From: Alphaproteobacteria bacterium
Lineage (GTDB): Bacteria; Pseudomonadota; Alphaproteobacteria; Reyranellales; Reyranellaceae
Assembly (NCBI GenBank): GCA_016870115.1
Contig: VGCH01000002.1
Span: forward strand, 124,001-188,000
DNA length: 64,000 nt
Reading direction: 5' to 3'
Shown here: piece by piece, positions 34,373 to 43,845 of the stretch
Layout: each line of letters begins with the position of its first letter
Position numbering within the stretch: the stretch's first letter is position 1
Notes under the pieces: model-generated
Seen by the model: the letters and a program-made list of their open reading frames with translations, nothing else
Told to the model about the DNA's origin: nothing
Database searches by the model: none
Position numbers and translations under genes: made by a program

Positions 34373-34963
34373 ATGCTCGACGACAAGGCACTCGACACGA
34401 TCTTCCGCACTGCCCGCACGCACAACGGCTGGCTCGACCGAGCGGTGCCCGACGCGACCTTGCGCGCGCTCTACGACCTCATGAAGTGGGGCCCAACCTC
34501 GGCCAATTGCTCGCCAGCGCGGCTGGTGTTCGTGCGCAGCCGCGACGGCAAGGAGCGGCTGCGTCCGGCGCTGAGTGCCGGCAATCTCGCCAAGACGATG
34601 TCCGCCCCGGTCACCGCCATCGTGGCGCACGACACCCGTTTCCACGAGCATCTGCCCCGGCTCTTCCCGCATGACCAAAGCGCCGCCAGCTGGTTCAGCG
34701 GCCCCGGCAAGGAAGCGGTCGGGGCCGAAACCGCGTTTCGCAACGGCACGCTTCAGGGCGCGTACCTGATGATCGCGGCGCGCGCCGTCGGGCTCGACTG
34801 CGGCCCGATGAGCGGTTTCGACAAGGCGAAGGTCGATGCCGCGTTCTTCGCTGATGGTCGCTTCAAGTCGAACTTTCTCTGCAATCTCGGCTACGGCGAT
34901 GCGTCGAAGATCTTCGCCCGCAGCCCGCGGCTCGGATTCGACGAGGCCTGCACGCTCGCCTGA
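34373..34963 (+). CDS. RutE/HadB-like nitroreductase-family protein
   Basis: This 196-residue flavin-dependent reductase resembles RutE (malonic semialdehyde reductase of pyrimidine degradation): [56 protein letters not shown] and [19 protein letters not shown] and NADPH use is expected of the family. The rest of the rut operon is absent here, so the true substrate may be another aldehyde or quinone-like compound. Confidence 0.85.
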   Translation: MLDDKALDTIFRTARTHNGWLDRAVPDATLRALYDLMKWGPTSANCSPARLVFVRSRDGKERLRPALSAGNLAKTMSAPVTAIVAHDTRFHEHLPRLFPHDQSAASWFSGPGKEAVGAETAFRNGTLQGAYLMIAARAVGLDCGPMSGFDKAKVDAAFFADGRFKSNFLCNLGYGDASKIFARSPRLGFDEACTLA

Positions 34964-34966
34964 CGG

Positions 34967-35662
34967 TCAGAAGCCAAGCGTCCGGCCGATCTGCCGCCAG
35001 GGCAGCGGCAACAACGAGATCAGCGCCACAAAGCCGAAGGCGAGGATCACCGCGCCGGAAATCCGGTTCAGCCACAACAGGCCCGCGCCGGTGAAGCGTG
35101 TCCGCAGCGAAACAGCGGCGACGCACAGCAGGAACCACCAGGCGAGCGCGCCGCTGAACACGGCCGCGATCAGCACCAGCGCATCGGGCAGGCTGTTGCC
35201 CACACCGGCCAGATCGCGACCGGCGAAGGCCGCGCCGAACGCGACCATGGTCAGCGGATTGAACACGGTGATGAAGAAGCTCGAACTGCCATAGCGCAGC
35301 AGCGTGGCGACACGATGTTCGCGATCGTCGGCCACCGGATCGCCGACGGTGCGCGGTCGATGGCGCATCGTGGTCCAGCCCATCACCAGCAGCACCAGCC
35401 CGCCCAACCCGCGCAGCCAACCGTCGTGGCGGGCGATGAAGGCCTCGACGAATCCGAGACCGAAGGCCGCGATCGCGCCAAACACCGCGTCGCCCAGCGC
35501 CGCGCCGATGCCGGTGACATAGCCCGCAAGCGCGCCGACCGTGATCGATCGCCGGATGCAGAGGGCCGCCGCCGGTCCGACGGGCACCGCGATCAGGAAA
35601 CCGATGACCGCGCCCTCGATGGCGAGTGCCACGGGATTGAACAGGAAGCCGGGCACGTCCAT
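34967..35662 (-). CDS. LysE family amino-acid exporter
   Basis: This 231-residue membrane protein has about six helices and the LysE/RhtB-like N-terminal signature IAVPVGPAAALCIRRSITVG, followed by YVTGIGAALGDAVFGAIAAF and SSSFFITVFNPLTMVAF. It exports amino acids or related metabolites; the substrate cannot be told. It starts six bases after pyridoxal kinase and converges on the RutE-like gene with a three-base gap. Confidence 0.88.
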   Translation of the reverse strand: MDVPGFLFNPVALAIEGAVIGFLIAVPVGPAAALCIRRSITVGALAGYVTGIGAALGDAVFGAIAAFGLGFVEAFIARHDGWLRGLGGLVLLVMGWTTMRHRPRTVGDPVADDREHRVATLLRYGSSSFFITVFNPLTMVAFGAAFAGRDLAGVGNSLPDALVLIAAVFSGALAWWFLLCVAAVSLRTRFTGAGLLWLNRISGAVILAFGFVALISLLPLPWRQIGRTLGF

Positions 35663-35668
35663 GGCGCG

Positions 35669-36529
35669 CTAGACCGGCTCAACGGCGAAGCGCGGACGCG
35701 GGTCCGCGAGGGCAGCCTGCGCGGCGACCAGTTGCAGCTCGCGTTCGCCCGACTCCCGGGTCTGGCGCAGCACCGCGTGAATCGCGGACGCCGCGAAGCC
35801 GAGCGCGTCGGCAGGATCGTCGCTCTCCAGCCAGCGCGCCGAAAAGAGGGCCGCCACCGTGTCGCCCGTCCCGTTGGGCGCCGGTTCGAAGGCGATGAAC
35901 GGTGTCGCCACCCGCCAGGCACGATCGGGCGCGACCGCCAGCATCTCGATGCTGTCGGGGGCGGCGTCGGCGCGTCGGAGGCTGGTCACCAGAGCAAGAT
36001 AGGGACGCTGGCCGCTTCCCAAAAGTCCACGGGCGGCAGCGAGCGCGTCGGCCAGGGTGGCGATTCGCCGGCCCGTCAGGTGCTCCAGCTCGAACTGGTT
36101 GGGGGTCAGCAGATCGCAGGCGGGCAGCGCGCGGTCGCGGAAGAACGCGTCGATGCCCGGCTTCACATAGAGGCCGGTGTCGGTATCGCCCAGCACGGGA
36201 TCGCAGCACCAGATCGCCCGCGGATTGGCCGCGCGCAGTCGCCGCGCCGTGTCGAGGATCACGTCGCCCAGTGCCGCGTCGCCGACATAGCCCGTGAGCA
36301 GCGCGTCGCAGCGCGCGAGCTGGCCCAGCGCCTCGATGCCCGCCACTTGTGCCGTGACCTCCTCCGGTGTCGCGGCGCGGCCTTTCCAGGAGCCATAGCC
36401 GGTGTGGTTGGAGAACGAGACCGTGTTCACGGCCCACACATCGTGCCCCAGTCGTTGCAGCGGAAAAGTTGCCGCCCGGTTACCGACATAGCCGTAGGCG
36501 ACATGGCTCTGGAGCGAGAGAAAACGCAT
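35669..36529 (-). CDS. pdxY: Pyridoxal kinase (PdxY type)
   Basis: This 286-residue ribokinase-family enzyme phosphorylates pyridoxal in the vitamin B6 salvage pathway. SLQSHVAYGYVGNRAATFPL is the substrate region, TLTPNQFELEHLTG-like (LLTPNQFELEHLTGR) follows, and NGTGDTVAAL holds the catalytic Asp and anion hole. ATG 36527-36529 was chosen over one seven codons upstream because the family begins at SLQSH. It is divergent from the malyl-CoA lyase gene and upstream of lysE. Confidence 0.92.
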   Translation of the reverse strand: MRFLSLQSHVAYGYVGNRAATFPLQRLGHDVWAVNTVSFSNHTGYGSWKGRAATPEEVTAQVAGIEALGQLARCDALLTGYVGDAALGDVILDTARRLRAANPRAIWCCDPVLGDTDTGLYVKPGIDAFFRDRALPACDLLTPNQFELEHLTGRRIATLADALAAARGLLGSGQRPYLALVTSLRRADAAPDSIEMLAVAPDRAWRVATPFIAFEPAPNGTGDTVAALFSARWLESDDPADALGFAASAIHAVLRQTRESGERELQLVAAQAALADPRPRFAVEPV

Positions 36530-36600
36530 GCCGCCGCGAGCTTGCCACAAGGCCGCCCGCCGTTATAGTCCGCCGCCTTTTTCCGCCCGGAGCGACATCC

Positions 36601-37476
36601 ATGTCCGAAGCCGTCCGTCCGCGCCGCAGCGTGCTCTACATGCCCGGCGCCAACACCCGCGCACTGGAGAAAGCGCGGACGCTGGCGGCCGACGCGCTAA
36701 TCTTCGATCTTGAGGACGCGGTCGCACCGGACGCCAAGGTGGCCGCGCGCGCCAACGTGGTGGCCGCCGCGCGCTCGCGGAGCTACGGACGGCGCGAGAT
36801 CGCAATTCGTTGCAACGGGCTCGCCACCGCCTGGGGCCGCGACGACATCGCGGCGATCGCGGGCTCCGGCGCCGACGCGCTGCTGGTGCCCAAGGTCGAG
36901 AGCGCCGCCGATGTCGCGGCGGTGGTTGCCGCCCTCGATGCCGCAGCGGCACCGGCCGGGATGGCGGTCTGGGCGATGATGGAGACGCCGCTCGGCATTT
37001 TGCGGGCCGCCGAGATCGCCGGCGCGCATCCCCGGCTTCGGCTGTTCGTGATGGGCACCAACGATCTGGTGAAGGACATGCGTGCGCGGCACACGCCGCT
37101 TCGACTGCCGATGGTGACGGCGCTCGGTATCGCGATGCTGGCCGCCCGCGCGCACGGTCTCACCATCCTCGACGGCGTCTACAACGACATCCAGGACGCC
37201 GACGGCTTCCGTGCCCAGTGCGTGCAGGGCCTCGAGATGGGGTTCGATGGCAAGACGCTGATCCATCCGTCCCAGGTCGAACCGTGCAACGAGGTCTTCG
37301 CACCCTCGGCCACGGAGCTCACCCAGGCGGCGCGCATCGTCGAGGCCTTCGCGGCCGCCGAGGCCGCCGGCAAGGGCGTGGCCACGGTCGATGGCCGGAT
37401 GATTGAGAACCTGCATGTCGAGCAGGCGAGGCGAGCGCTGGCGCTGGCCGAGGCCATCCGGGCGATGGCGTCGTGA
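36601..37476 (+). CDS. HpcH/HpaI-type CoA ester lyase (malyl-/citramalyl-CoA lyase-like)
   Basis: This 291-residue TIM-barrel enzyme has RSVLYMPGANTRALEKAR, the Mg-binding DLEDAVAPDAK, AIRCNGL, LVPKVESAADV, MMETPLGILRA and FDGKTLIHPSQVEPCN, all typical of the CitE/malyl-CoA lyase family. The next gene is a mesaconyl-CoA hydratase-like enzyme, overlapping by four bases (GTGA). This suggests cleavage of beta-methylmalyl- or malyl-CoA in a C2-assimilation or mesaconate route. Exact substrate preference is inferred from context. Confidence 0.85.
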   Translation: MSEAVRPRRSVLYMPGANTRALEKARTLAADALIFDLEDAVAPDAKVAARANVVAAARSRSYGRREIAIRCNGLATAWGRDDIAAIAGSGADALLVPKVESAADVAAVVAALDAAAAPAGMAVWAMMETPLGILRAAEIAGAHPRLRLFVMGTNDLVKDMRARHTPLRLPMVTALGIAMLAARAHGLTILDGVYNDIQDADGFRAQCVQGLEMGFDGKTLIHPSQVEPCNEVFAPSATELTQAARIVEAFAAAEAAGKGVATVDGRMIENLHVEQARRALALAEAIRAMAS

Positions 37477-38543
37477 GCGCGCCTGAGCCGCGGTCCAAGT
37501 CCTGGGCCGGAAACTTCTTCGAGGATTTCCGTGTCGGCCAGGAGTTCGCGCATGCCACGCCGCGCACCCTGACGGAGGGTGACGCCGCGCTGAACATCGC
37601 GCTGTTCGGCTCGCGCTTCGCGATGAATTCGTCCGACGCCTTTGCCCGCGCCTGCGGTCTGCCGCGCGCGCCGCTCGATGATCTGCTGGTGTTCCATATC
37701 GCGATCGGCAAGACGGTGCCCGACGTCAGCCTGAACGCCGTCGCCAATCTCGGCTACGCCGAGTTCCGCTGGGGCGTGCCCGTCTATCCCGGCGACACTC
37801 TGGCCTCACGCTCCGCCGTGATCGGGTTGCGCGAAAACTCCGCGCGCGACAGCGGCGTCGTTTGGGTGCGCACCGTCTCGACGAACCAGCGCGGCGAGAC
37901 CGTGCTCGACTATGTCCGCTGGGTGATGGTGCGCAAGCGCGACCCCGCGACACCCGTTCCGGCGGCTGTGGTGCCCAAGCCCGCCGCGTCCGTGTCGGCG
38001 GACTCGCTGGTCGTGCCCGACGGGTTGCGTCGCGCCGGCTACGATTTTGCCGCCGCCGGGTCGCCCTGGAGTTGGGACGACTATGAGCCGGGCGAACGCA
38101 TCGATCATGTCGACGGCCTCACGCTGGAGGAGGCCGAGCACATGATGGCGACGCGCCTCTATCAGAACACCGCGCGCGTTCATTTCGACGCCTTCGCCGC
38201 GCGGGCGAGCCGCTTCGGCAAGCGTCTGGTCTATGGCGGGCACGTGATGTCGCTCGCCCGCGCGCTCTCCTTCAACGGGCTGGGCAATGCCTTTCGCCTG
38301 GCCGCCATCAATGCCGGTAGTCACAGCGCGCCGACGTTCGGGGGTGACACGATCTACGCCTGGTCGCAGGTGCTGGAGCGCGCGCCGCTGCCCGGCCGGT
38401 CCGACTTTGGTGCGTTGCGTCTTAGGACTGTCGCGACGAAAGACTGCCCGTCGGCGGCGTTCGCGGAGCGTCAGCCCGATGGCGCCCGCCATCCGGCGGT
38501 CGTTCTCGACCTCGACTATTGGGCCCTGGTACCGCGCCGCTAG
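37473..38543 (+). CDS. mch: MaoC-type dehydratase, mesaconyl-CoA hydratase-like
   Basis: This 356-residue protein contains two hot-dog folds, with FFEDFRVGQEFAHATPRTLT and NIALFGSRFAMNSSDAFARA in the first and RVHFDAFAARASRFGKRLVY, GGHVMSLARALSFNGLGNAF in the second. The length and fold order match mesaconyl-CoA hydratases, which convert mesaconyl-CoA and beta-methylmalyl-CoA in the ethylmalonyl-CoA pathway. The GTG at 37473 overlaps the lyase stop. It lies just upstream of sdhCDAB, an arrangement I recall from other Rhodospirillales. The symbol is tentative. Confidence 0.82.
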   Translation: MSAPEPRSKSWAGNFFEDFRVGQEFAHATPRTLTEGDAALNIALFGSRFAMNSSDAFARACGLPRAPLDDLLVFHIAIGKTVPDVSLNAVANLGYAEFRWGVPVYPGDTLASRSAVIGLRENSARDSGVVWVRTVSTNQRGETVLDYVRWVMVRKRDPATPVPAAVVPKPAASVSADSLVVPDGLRRAGYDFAAAGSPWSWDDYEPGERIDHVDGLTLEEAEHMMATRLYQNTARVHFDAFAARASRFGKRLVYGGHVMSLARALSFNGLGNAFRLAAINAGSHSAPTFGGDTIYAWSQVLERAPLPGRSDFGALRLRTVATKDCPSAAFAERQPDGARHPAVVLDLDYWALVPRR

Positions 38544-38595
38544 CGAAATTACCCAGCAATTTCAGTGGGCTGGAACGCCGAGGCCGGGAGATCAA

Positions 38596-38623
38596 TTGAC
38601 TTGGGGCGAGTGGCGGCTAAAAA
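38596..38623 (+). promoter_or_regulatory. Candidate sigma70 promoter of the sdh operon
   Basis: TTGACT (38596-38601), 16 bases, TAAAAA (38618-38623) lies 37 bases before sdhC. The AGGAGG ribosome site is at about 38642. Upstream, GAAATT/AATTTC (38545-38563) forms a small hairpin right after the hydratase stop, which may separate the two transcripts. Confidence 0.5.
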
Positions 38624-38659
38624 GGAAGCCCGACCCCGCCCCAGGAGGTTCACGCCGCT

Positions 38660-39058
38660 ATGAGCGCTGCCCATCGGCCGGTCAATCGACCGCTCAGTCC
38701 GCATCTCCAGATCTACAAGCCGCAGCTCACCTCGGTCCTGTCGATCCTTCACCGGGCCACCGGGATCGCTCTATCGGTCGGCGTGCTCTACCTCGTCGCC
38801 TGGGTCGTGTTCGCCTCCGCGAGTGCCTCGACCTACGCGAGCTTCCAGGGCTTCAACGCCTCGATCCTGGGTCGCATCTGCCTCGGCGGCTGGCTCTTCT
38901 GCCTCTACTACCATCTCGCCAACGGCATCCGGCATCTGTTCTGGGACGCGGGCTACGGCTTCGACCTGAAGGATGCCTATCGCAGCGGCTGGCTTGTGGT
39001 CGCCGTTTCCCTGATCGCCACTGCCCTCTCTTGGGTGGTCGGCCTGCGGCTCGTCTAG
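38660..39058 (+). CDS. sdhC: Succinate dehydrogenase cytochrome b556 subunit
   Basis: This 132-residue membrane anchor has the family start RPLSPHLQIYKPQLTSVLSI, the His- and Arg-containing LHRATGIALSVG, three hydrophobic helices, and the haem-ligating His in YYHLANGIRHLFWD. Together with SdhD it binds haem b and ubiquinone. It is the first gene of sdhCDAB and has a clear AGGAGG ribosome site. Confidence 0.95.
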   Translation: MSAAHRPVNRPLSPHLQIYKPQLTSVLSILHRATGIALSVGVLYLVAWVVFASASASTYASFQGFNASILGRICLGGWLFCLYYHLANGIRHLFWDAGYGFDLKDAYRSGWLVVAVSLIATALSWVVGLRLV

Positions 39059-39068
39059 GAGGCCCGCC

Positions 39069-39452
39069 ATGAGCGATCTTCGTTCGCCGCTCGCCCGGGC
39101 TCGCGGCCTTGGTTCGGCCCACGACGGGCTGCACCACTGGTGGGCGCAGCGCGTCACCGCTGTCGCGCTGGTGCCTTTGGTCGTCTGGTTCGCGGTGTCG
39201 CTGGTGATGCTGTCGGGCGCCGAATATGGCGCGGTGCGGGCCTGGATTTCCTCGTCGCTTGCCATGGTGCTGCTCACGCTCACCATCGTTGTTGGCTTGC
39301 ACCATGCGCAGCTCGGCATGCAGGTCGTGATCGAGGACTACGTTGCGCGCGACGGGCTCAAGCTCGCCTGCATCGTGGCGATGCGCTTCCTCGCCGTGGT
39401 GGCGGGGCTGGGCGCGATCGTGGCGATCCTGCGCATCGGTTTCGGAGGCTGA
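39069..39452 (+). CDS. sdhD: Succinate dehydrogenase hydrophobic membrane anchor subunit
   Basis: This 127-residue protein begins with a short cytosolic leader containing [20 protein letters not shown], the usual signature, then three hydrophobic helices with [19 protein letters not shown], which holds a haem/quinone-site His. It follows sdhC by 10 bases and precedes sdhA by four, so the three are clearly co-transcribed. Confidence 0.93.
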   Translation: MSDLRSPLARARGLGSAHDGLHHWWAQRVTAVALVPLVVWFAVSLVMLSGAEYGAVRAWISSSLAMVLLTLTIVVGLHHAQLGMQVVIEDYVARDGLKLACIVAMRFLAVVAGLGAIVAILRIGFGG

Positions 39453-39456
39453 GAAC

Positions 39457-41292
39457 ATGGCCGAGAACGGCAAGAACGGCACCGCCCGCGCGGGTAGCGT
39501 TTCGATCGGTGGGCGTGCCTACACCGTCGTCGATCACGAATACGATGTGGTGATCGTGGGAGCCGGCGGCGCCGGACTGCGCGCCACCTTCGGCATGGCC
39601 TCGAAGGGGCTGCGGACCGCCTGCATCACCAAGGTCTTCCCGACCCGCAGCCATACCGTGGCGGCGCAGGGCGGCATCTCGGCGGCGCTCGGCAACATGG
39701 GCCCCGACGATTGGCGCTGGCACATGTACGACACCGTCAAGGGCTCGGACTGGCTGGGCGATCAGGACGCGATCGAATACATGTGCCGCGACGGCATCCC
39801 GGCCATCATCGAGCTTGAGCATTTCGGCGTGCCCTTCAGCCGCACGCCCGAGGGCAAGATCTACCAGCGGCCGTTCGGCGGCATGACCACCGAGTTCGGC
39901 AAGGGCATCGCGCAGCGCACCTGCGCCGCCGCCGATCGCACCGGCCACGCCATCCTGCACACGCTCTACCAGCAGTCGCTCCGCAACAACGCGGAGTTCT
40001 TCATCGAGTATTTCGCGCTCGATCTCATCATGGACGAGGGCGTCTGCCGCGGCGTGATGGCGTGGAACCTGGATGACGGCACGATCCACCGCTTCCGCGC
40101 CCACAAGACCGTGCTGGCGACCGGCGGCTGCGGGCGCATCTACCAGACCGCGACGTCGGCTCACACCTGCACCGGCGACGGTGGAGCGATGGCCCTGCGC
40201 GCCGGCCTGCCGCTGCAGGACATGGAGTTCGTCCAGTTCCATCCGACCGGCGTCTATGGCGCGGGCTGCCTCATCACCGAGGGCGTGCGCGGCGAGGGTG
40301 GCTACGTCACCAACGCCAACGGCGAGCGTTTCATGGAGCGTTACGCGCCGTCGGCCAAGGATCTCGCGTCGCGCGACGTTGTCAGCCGCGCCATGACCGT
40401 GGAAATCCGCGAAGGTCGCGGCTGCGGTCCGGGCAAGGACTATATCGAGCTGCACATCGAACATCTCGATCCCAAGATCGTGCATGAGCGGCTGCCCGGC
40501 ATCGCCGAGACCGCGCGCATCTTCGCGGGCGTCGATGTCACGCGCGAGCCGATCCCGATCCTGCCGACCTGCCACTACAACATGGGCGGCATCCCGGCGA
40601 ACTATCACTGCGAGGTGATGACGGTGAAGGACGGCGATCCCTTCACGCCGGTCCCCGGCCTGATGGCGCTGGGCGAGGCCGCCTCGATCGGCGTGCACGG
40701 CGCGAACCGTCTGGGCTCGAACTCGCTGCTCGAGCTGGTGGTGTTCGGCCGCTCCGCCACCAACCGCACGGTGGCGCAGATCGAGCCGGGCTCATCGCAC
40801 AAGCACCTGCCCAACGCCGGCGAGGCCGCGATCGCGCGTCTGGATCGACTGCGCCACGCCTCCGGCGGCACCGGTACCGCCCAGCTGCGACTTGAGATGC
40901 AGAAGACCATGCAGAACGATTGCGCGGTTTTCCGCACCACCCAGAGCCTGTCGGAAGGTTGTGCCAAGCTCGACCGCGTGTTCGACGGGCGCGGCGATAT
41001 CCGGGTCAAGGACCGCTCGATGATCTGGAACTCCGACCTGATGGAGACGCTGGAGTTCGAGAACCTGATCGTCCAGGCGCAGGCGACGATCCGCTCCGCC
41101 GCCAACCGCCAGGAAAGCCGCGGCGCGCATGCGCACGAGGACTTCCCCGACCGAGACGACAAGAACTGGCTGAAGCACACCGTCGTGTGGGTCGAGGAGA
41201 ACGGGCGCACCCGCATCGACTACCGGCCGGTAAATCTCCAGCCGCTCACCAACGAAGTGCAGTCCTTCCCGCCCAAGGCGCGGGTGTACTGA
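39457..41292 (+). CDS. sdhA: Succinate dehydrogenase flavoprotein subunit
   Basis: This 611-residue protein has the FAD-binding [19 protein letters not shown] and the FAD-linking His in [11 protein letters not shown]. The active-site region is [14 protein letters not shown] and later [20 protein letters not shown], with a dicarboxylate-binding segment [12 protein letters not shown] and a C-terminal [20 protein letters not shown]. It oxidises succinate to fumarate in the TCA cycle. The ATG at 39457 fits the family N-terminus; upstream codons overlap sdhD. Confidence 0.97.
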   Translation: MAENGKNGTARAGSVSIGGRAYTVVDHEYDVVIVGAGGAGLRATFGMASKGLRTACITKVFPTRSHTVAAQGGISAALGNMGPDDWRWHMYDTVKGSDWLGDQDAIEYMCRDGIPAIIELEHFGVPFSRTPEGKIYQRPFGGMTTEFGKGIAQRTCAAADRTGHAILHTLYQQSLRNNAEFFIEYFALDLIMDEGVCRGVMAWNLDDGTIHRFRAHKTVLATGGCGRIYQTATSAHTCTGDGGAMALRAGLPLQDMEFVQFHPTGVYGAGCLITEGVRGEGGYVTNANGERFMERYAPSAKDLASRDVVSRAMTVEIREGRGCGPGKDYIELHIEHLDPKIVHERLPGIAETARIFAGVDVTREPIPILPTCHYNMGGIPANYHCEVMTVKDGDPFTPVPGLMALGEAASIGVHGANRLGSNSLLELVVFGRSATNRTVAQIEPGSSHKHLPNAGEAAIARLDRLRHASGGTGTAQLRLEMQKTMQNDCAVFRTTQSLSEGCAKLDRVFDGRGDIRVKDRSMIWNSDLMETLEFENLIVQAQATIRSAANRQESRGAHAHEDFPDRDDKNWLKHTVVWVEENGRTRIDYRPVNLQPLTNEVQSFPPKARVY

Positions 41293-41323
41293 GACCGCGA
41301 CGCGACAGAGCTCCGAGGAACCG

Positions 41324-42103
41324 ATGGCCGAGTTTACCCTGCCCGCGAACTCCAAGGTTGGCGTGGGCGAAACCTACAAGGCTTCGCCTGAGGCCAAGAA
41401 CGTGCGGCGCTTCAAGGTCTATCGCTGGACGCCCGACGATGGCCGCACCCCGGTGGTCGACACCTACGAGGTCGATCTCGACAGCTGCGGGCCGATGGTT
41501 CTGGACGCGCTGATCAAGATCAAGAACGAGATCGACAGCTCGCTCACCTTCCGCCGCTCCTGCCGCGAGGGCGTGTGCGGGTCCTGCGCGATGAACATCG
41601 ACGGCACCAACACGCTCGCCTGCACCAAGTACATCTCCGAGGTGAAGGGCGACGTGAAAGTCTATCCGCTGCCGCACATGCCGGTGGTGAAGGACCTCGT
41701 GCCCGATCTCTCCGGCGCCTACGCCCAGCTTGCCTCGATCGAGCCGTGGCTGAAGTCCGCGACACCCGCGCCGACGCGCGAGCGGCTGCAGTCGCCCGAG
41801 GAGCGCGCCAAGCTCGACGGCCTGTGGGAGTGCATCCTCTGCTTCTCCTGCACCACCTCCTGCCCAAGCTACTGGTGGAGCGGCGAGCGCTATCTCGGCC
41901 CCGCCATCCTGCTGCAGGCCTACCGCTGGATCGCCGACAGCCGCGACGAAGCCAAGGGCGAGCGGCTGGATCAGCTCCAGGATCCGTTCCGGCTCTATCG
42001 CTGCCACACCATCATGAACTGCACCAAGACCTGCCCCAAGGGTCTCAACCCCGCCAAGGCGATCGCCGAGATCAAGAAGCTGATGGTGGAACGCACCATC
42101 TGA
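41324..42103 (+). CDS. sdhB: Succinate dehydrogenase iron-sulfur subunit
   Basis: This 259-residue electron-transfer subunit carries the 2Fe-2S cysteines in [13 protein letters not shown] with a later C (NTLACTKYI), the 4Fe-4S motif [11 protein letters not shown], and the final cluster ligands in [19 protein letters not shown]. It links SdhA to the quinone site. It ends the operon; a hairpin terminator follows at 42143-42164. Confidence 0.97.
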   Translation: MAEFTLPANSKVGVGETYKASPEAKNVRRFKVYRWTPDDGRTPVVDTYEVDLDSCGPMVLDALIKIKNEIDSSLTFRRSCREGVCGSCAMNIDGTNTLACTKYISEVKGDVKVYPLPHMPVVKDLVPDLSGAYAQLASIEPWLKSATPAPTRERLQSPEERAKLDGLWECILCFSCTTSCPSYWWSGERYLGPAILLQAYRWIADSRDEAKGERLDQLQDPFRLYRCHTIMNCTKTCPKGLNPAKAIAEIKKLMVERTI

Positions 42104-42142
42104 TCGGCGCGCGGTCGTTGATCGCGCGGCCGACCTCGCGGT

Positions 42143-42164
42143 GAGAGGACTGGTTTGTCCTCTC
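42143..42164. terminator. Hairpin between converging sdhB and the S12 peptidase
   Basis: GAGAGGAC (42143-42150) and GTCCTCTC (42157-42164) pair perfectly around TGGTTT. It lies 40 bases after the sdhB stop and immediately after the stop of the convergent S12 peptidase gene, which is a good position for a two-way terminator. No long T-run follows. Confidence 0.55.
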
Positions 42165-42165
42165 T

Positions 42166-43764
42166 CTACACCCGCTCGAAGCGCAGGCCTTTCACGCGGC
42201 CGGTGAAGACCGACAGCGCCGCGATCCGGCCGGCGCGGTCGCGCTCCAGCCGCGCGAGCTGCGTCGTGCGCAGCCAGCCACCCGCCGGCATCGTGACTTC
42301 CACCGTGTCCGCATCGAGACCGCTCAGCGTCCAGGGCGCGCCGCCTCCGGCATAGGGGCCCGAGACGGCGACTTCCCAGCCCGATGTGCCGCGTGCGATT
42401 CGCCACTCCGCGCCGGCGTCAGCGGAGCGCCAGAGACCGGCGAGCGCGGCGGGCGGGGCGGCGCGTCGGCCGGCACGGCGCAGAGTACGGACCCGGCCCG
42501 CGCCGAAATCGACCTGGAGGGTCGCGCCGCGTCCCGCGCGAGCGGCGAACTCGAAGGAGCCGCGCTCGGCGGCGAGCCAGCCATCGGCGCGCGGCGCCAG
42601 GGTAAAGGGCGTTCCGTTCTGGATCGCGACCGGCTCGCCCGCGCGCCAGTCGAGCTCGACCAGCGCCGGCTCCGCCGGATCGAACCAGAGTCCCTTGAGC
42701 GGCCGGAAGTCGCGCTCGCCGAGAGGCGAAGCTTCGGCGATGCGATTGTCGCCCGCCAGGATGAGACGCGCCACGTCGCGCGCTACGCGCCAGGGATCGA
42801 TGCTCGCGAGGTTGGCGATGACGACGATCGCGAGATCGGCCGCGGGCAACCGCAGAAGCTCGGTGCGGAAGCCCGGCCACAATCCGCCGTGGCCGATGCC
42901 GGCTAGTCGGCCGAGCATCGAGCTGTCGAGGCCGCGACGATAGGGGTTGTCGTGCTCACCGGTGAGCTTCTTGGGCGTGGCGAGCTTGGTGAGAACCGAC
43001 GCCAGCGGCCCGGCATCGAAGGCGGCGCTCCACAGCAGCAGATCCTCGACCGTGGAGATCAGGCCGCCTTCACCGCCTTGCGGATAGGCGTGGGCCGCGC
43101 GCGTGAAGCCTGCCTCGGCGTCGCCGAGATAGCTGGTCGCGAGGTCGGGCACGACCGTGTCCATGCGCGGCGCCAGCAGGGTGCGCGTGAGGCCGGCGGC
43201 TTCGAGAACGCGCCGGCGCAATACGTCGGCAAGCGGGGCACCCTCGAGTCGCGCCACGATCTCGCCCAGCATGAGAAAGTTGGTGTTGCTGTAGAGAAAG
43301 CGGCTACCCGGTGGGAAGTTGAGATGGGTGTTGCGCGCGCACACCGCCAGCAGGTCCTGGGCTTGTGCCGGCTTGTCGAGTCCGTGCCCGCCCAGCCGCA
43401 GCAATTCGAGAAAATCCGGCAGGCCGCTCGAGTTGCGCATCATCTGGTCGATCGTGACCGGCAGTTTCTTCAGCTCCGGCAGATAATCGTGCGGCGCCGC
43501 ATCGAGCGAGAGCTTGCCCTCGGCCGCCAGCATTAGCGCCGCCGTGACGGTGAACTGCTTGGTCACCGAGGCGATGCGAAACCGCGTTGCGGGGCCGATC
43601 GGCACGCCATGTTCGATGCTGGCGAGCCCCCAGCCCTTCACGAACTCCACGCTGTCGCCCCGCCGCACGCCCACGATCAGGCCGGGCGATCCGGGCGCGG
43701 CATAGCGGGCGAAGCGCTGATCCAGCGCGCGCTCCAAGCGAAGCATATCGATCTTGCGGGTCAT
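42166..43764 (-). CDS. Serine beta-lactamase-fold hydrolase, D-aminopeptidase-like (S12)
   Basis: This 532-residue protein has Ser66 and Lys69 in RIASVTKQFT (the S-x-x-K motif) and FLYSNTNFLMLGE with the Tyr general base. GIGHGGLWPGFRTELL stands in for the third motif, followed by about 200 residues rich in beta strands. The three-part architecture and length resemble the D-aminopeptidase of Brucella/Ochrobactrum type, acting on peptides with an N-terminal D-residue, rather than a true beta-lactamase. No signal peptide is seen. The start was set at ATG 43762-43764; an ATG six codons further on is possible. Confidence 0.8.
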   Translation of the reverse strand: MTRKIDMLRLERALDQRFARYAAPGSPGLIVGVRRGDSVEFVKGWGLASIEHGVPIGPATRFRIASVTKQFTVTAALMLAAEGKLSLDAAPHDYLPELKKLPVTIDQMMRNSSGLPDFLELLRLGGHGLDKPAQAQDLLAVCARNTHLNFPPGSRFLYSNTNFLMLGEIVARLEGAPLADVLRRRVLEAAGLTRTLLAPRMDTVVPDLATSYLGDAEAGFTRAAHAYPQGGEGGLISTVEDLLLWSAAFDAGPLASVLTKLATPKKLTGEHDNPYRRGLDSSMLGRLAGIGHGGLWPGFRTELLRLPAADLAIVVIANLASIDPWRVARDVARLILAGDNRIAEASPLGERDFRPLKGLWFDPAEPALVELDWRAGEPVAIQNGTPFTLAPRADGWLAAERGSFEFAARAGRGATLQVDFGAGRVRTLRRAGRRAAPPAALAGLWRSADAGAEWRIARGTSGWEVAVSGPYAGGGAPWTLSGLDADTVEVTMPAGGWLRTTQLARLERDRAGRIAALSVFTGRVKGLRFERV

Positions 43765-43845
43765 GCCGTACTCAACGCCCGCGACCGCGGCTTGGCAAGT
43801 TGCCGCGCGTCGCCGTATGACCAGCCATCGGCAGGGGAGACGGAG

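Noticed and set aside
43800-43830. TGGCAAGTTGCC upstream of the crotonase gene as a sigma54 promoter
   Set aside because: The GG-to-GC spacing is several bases too short for a -24/-12 element.
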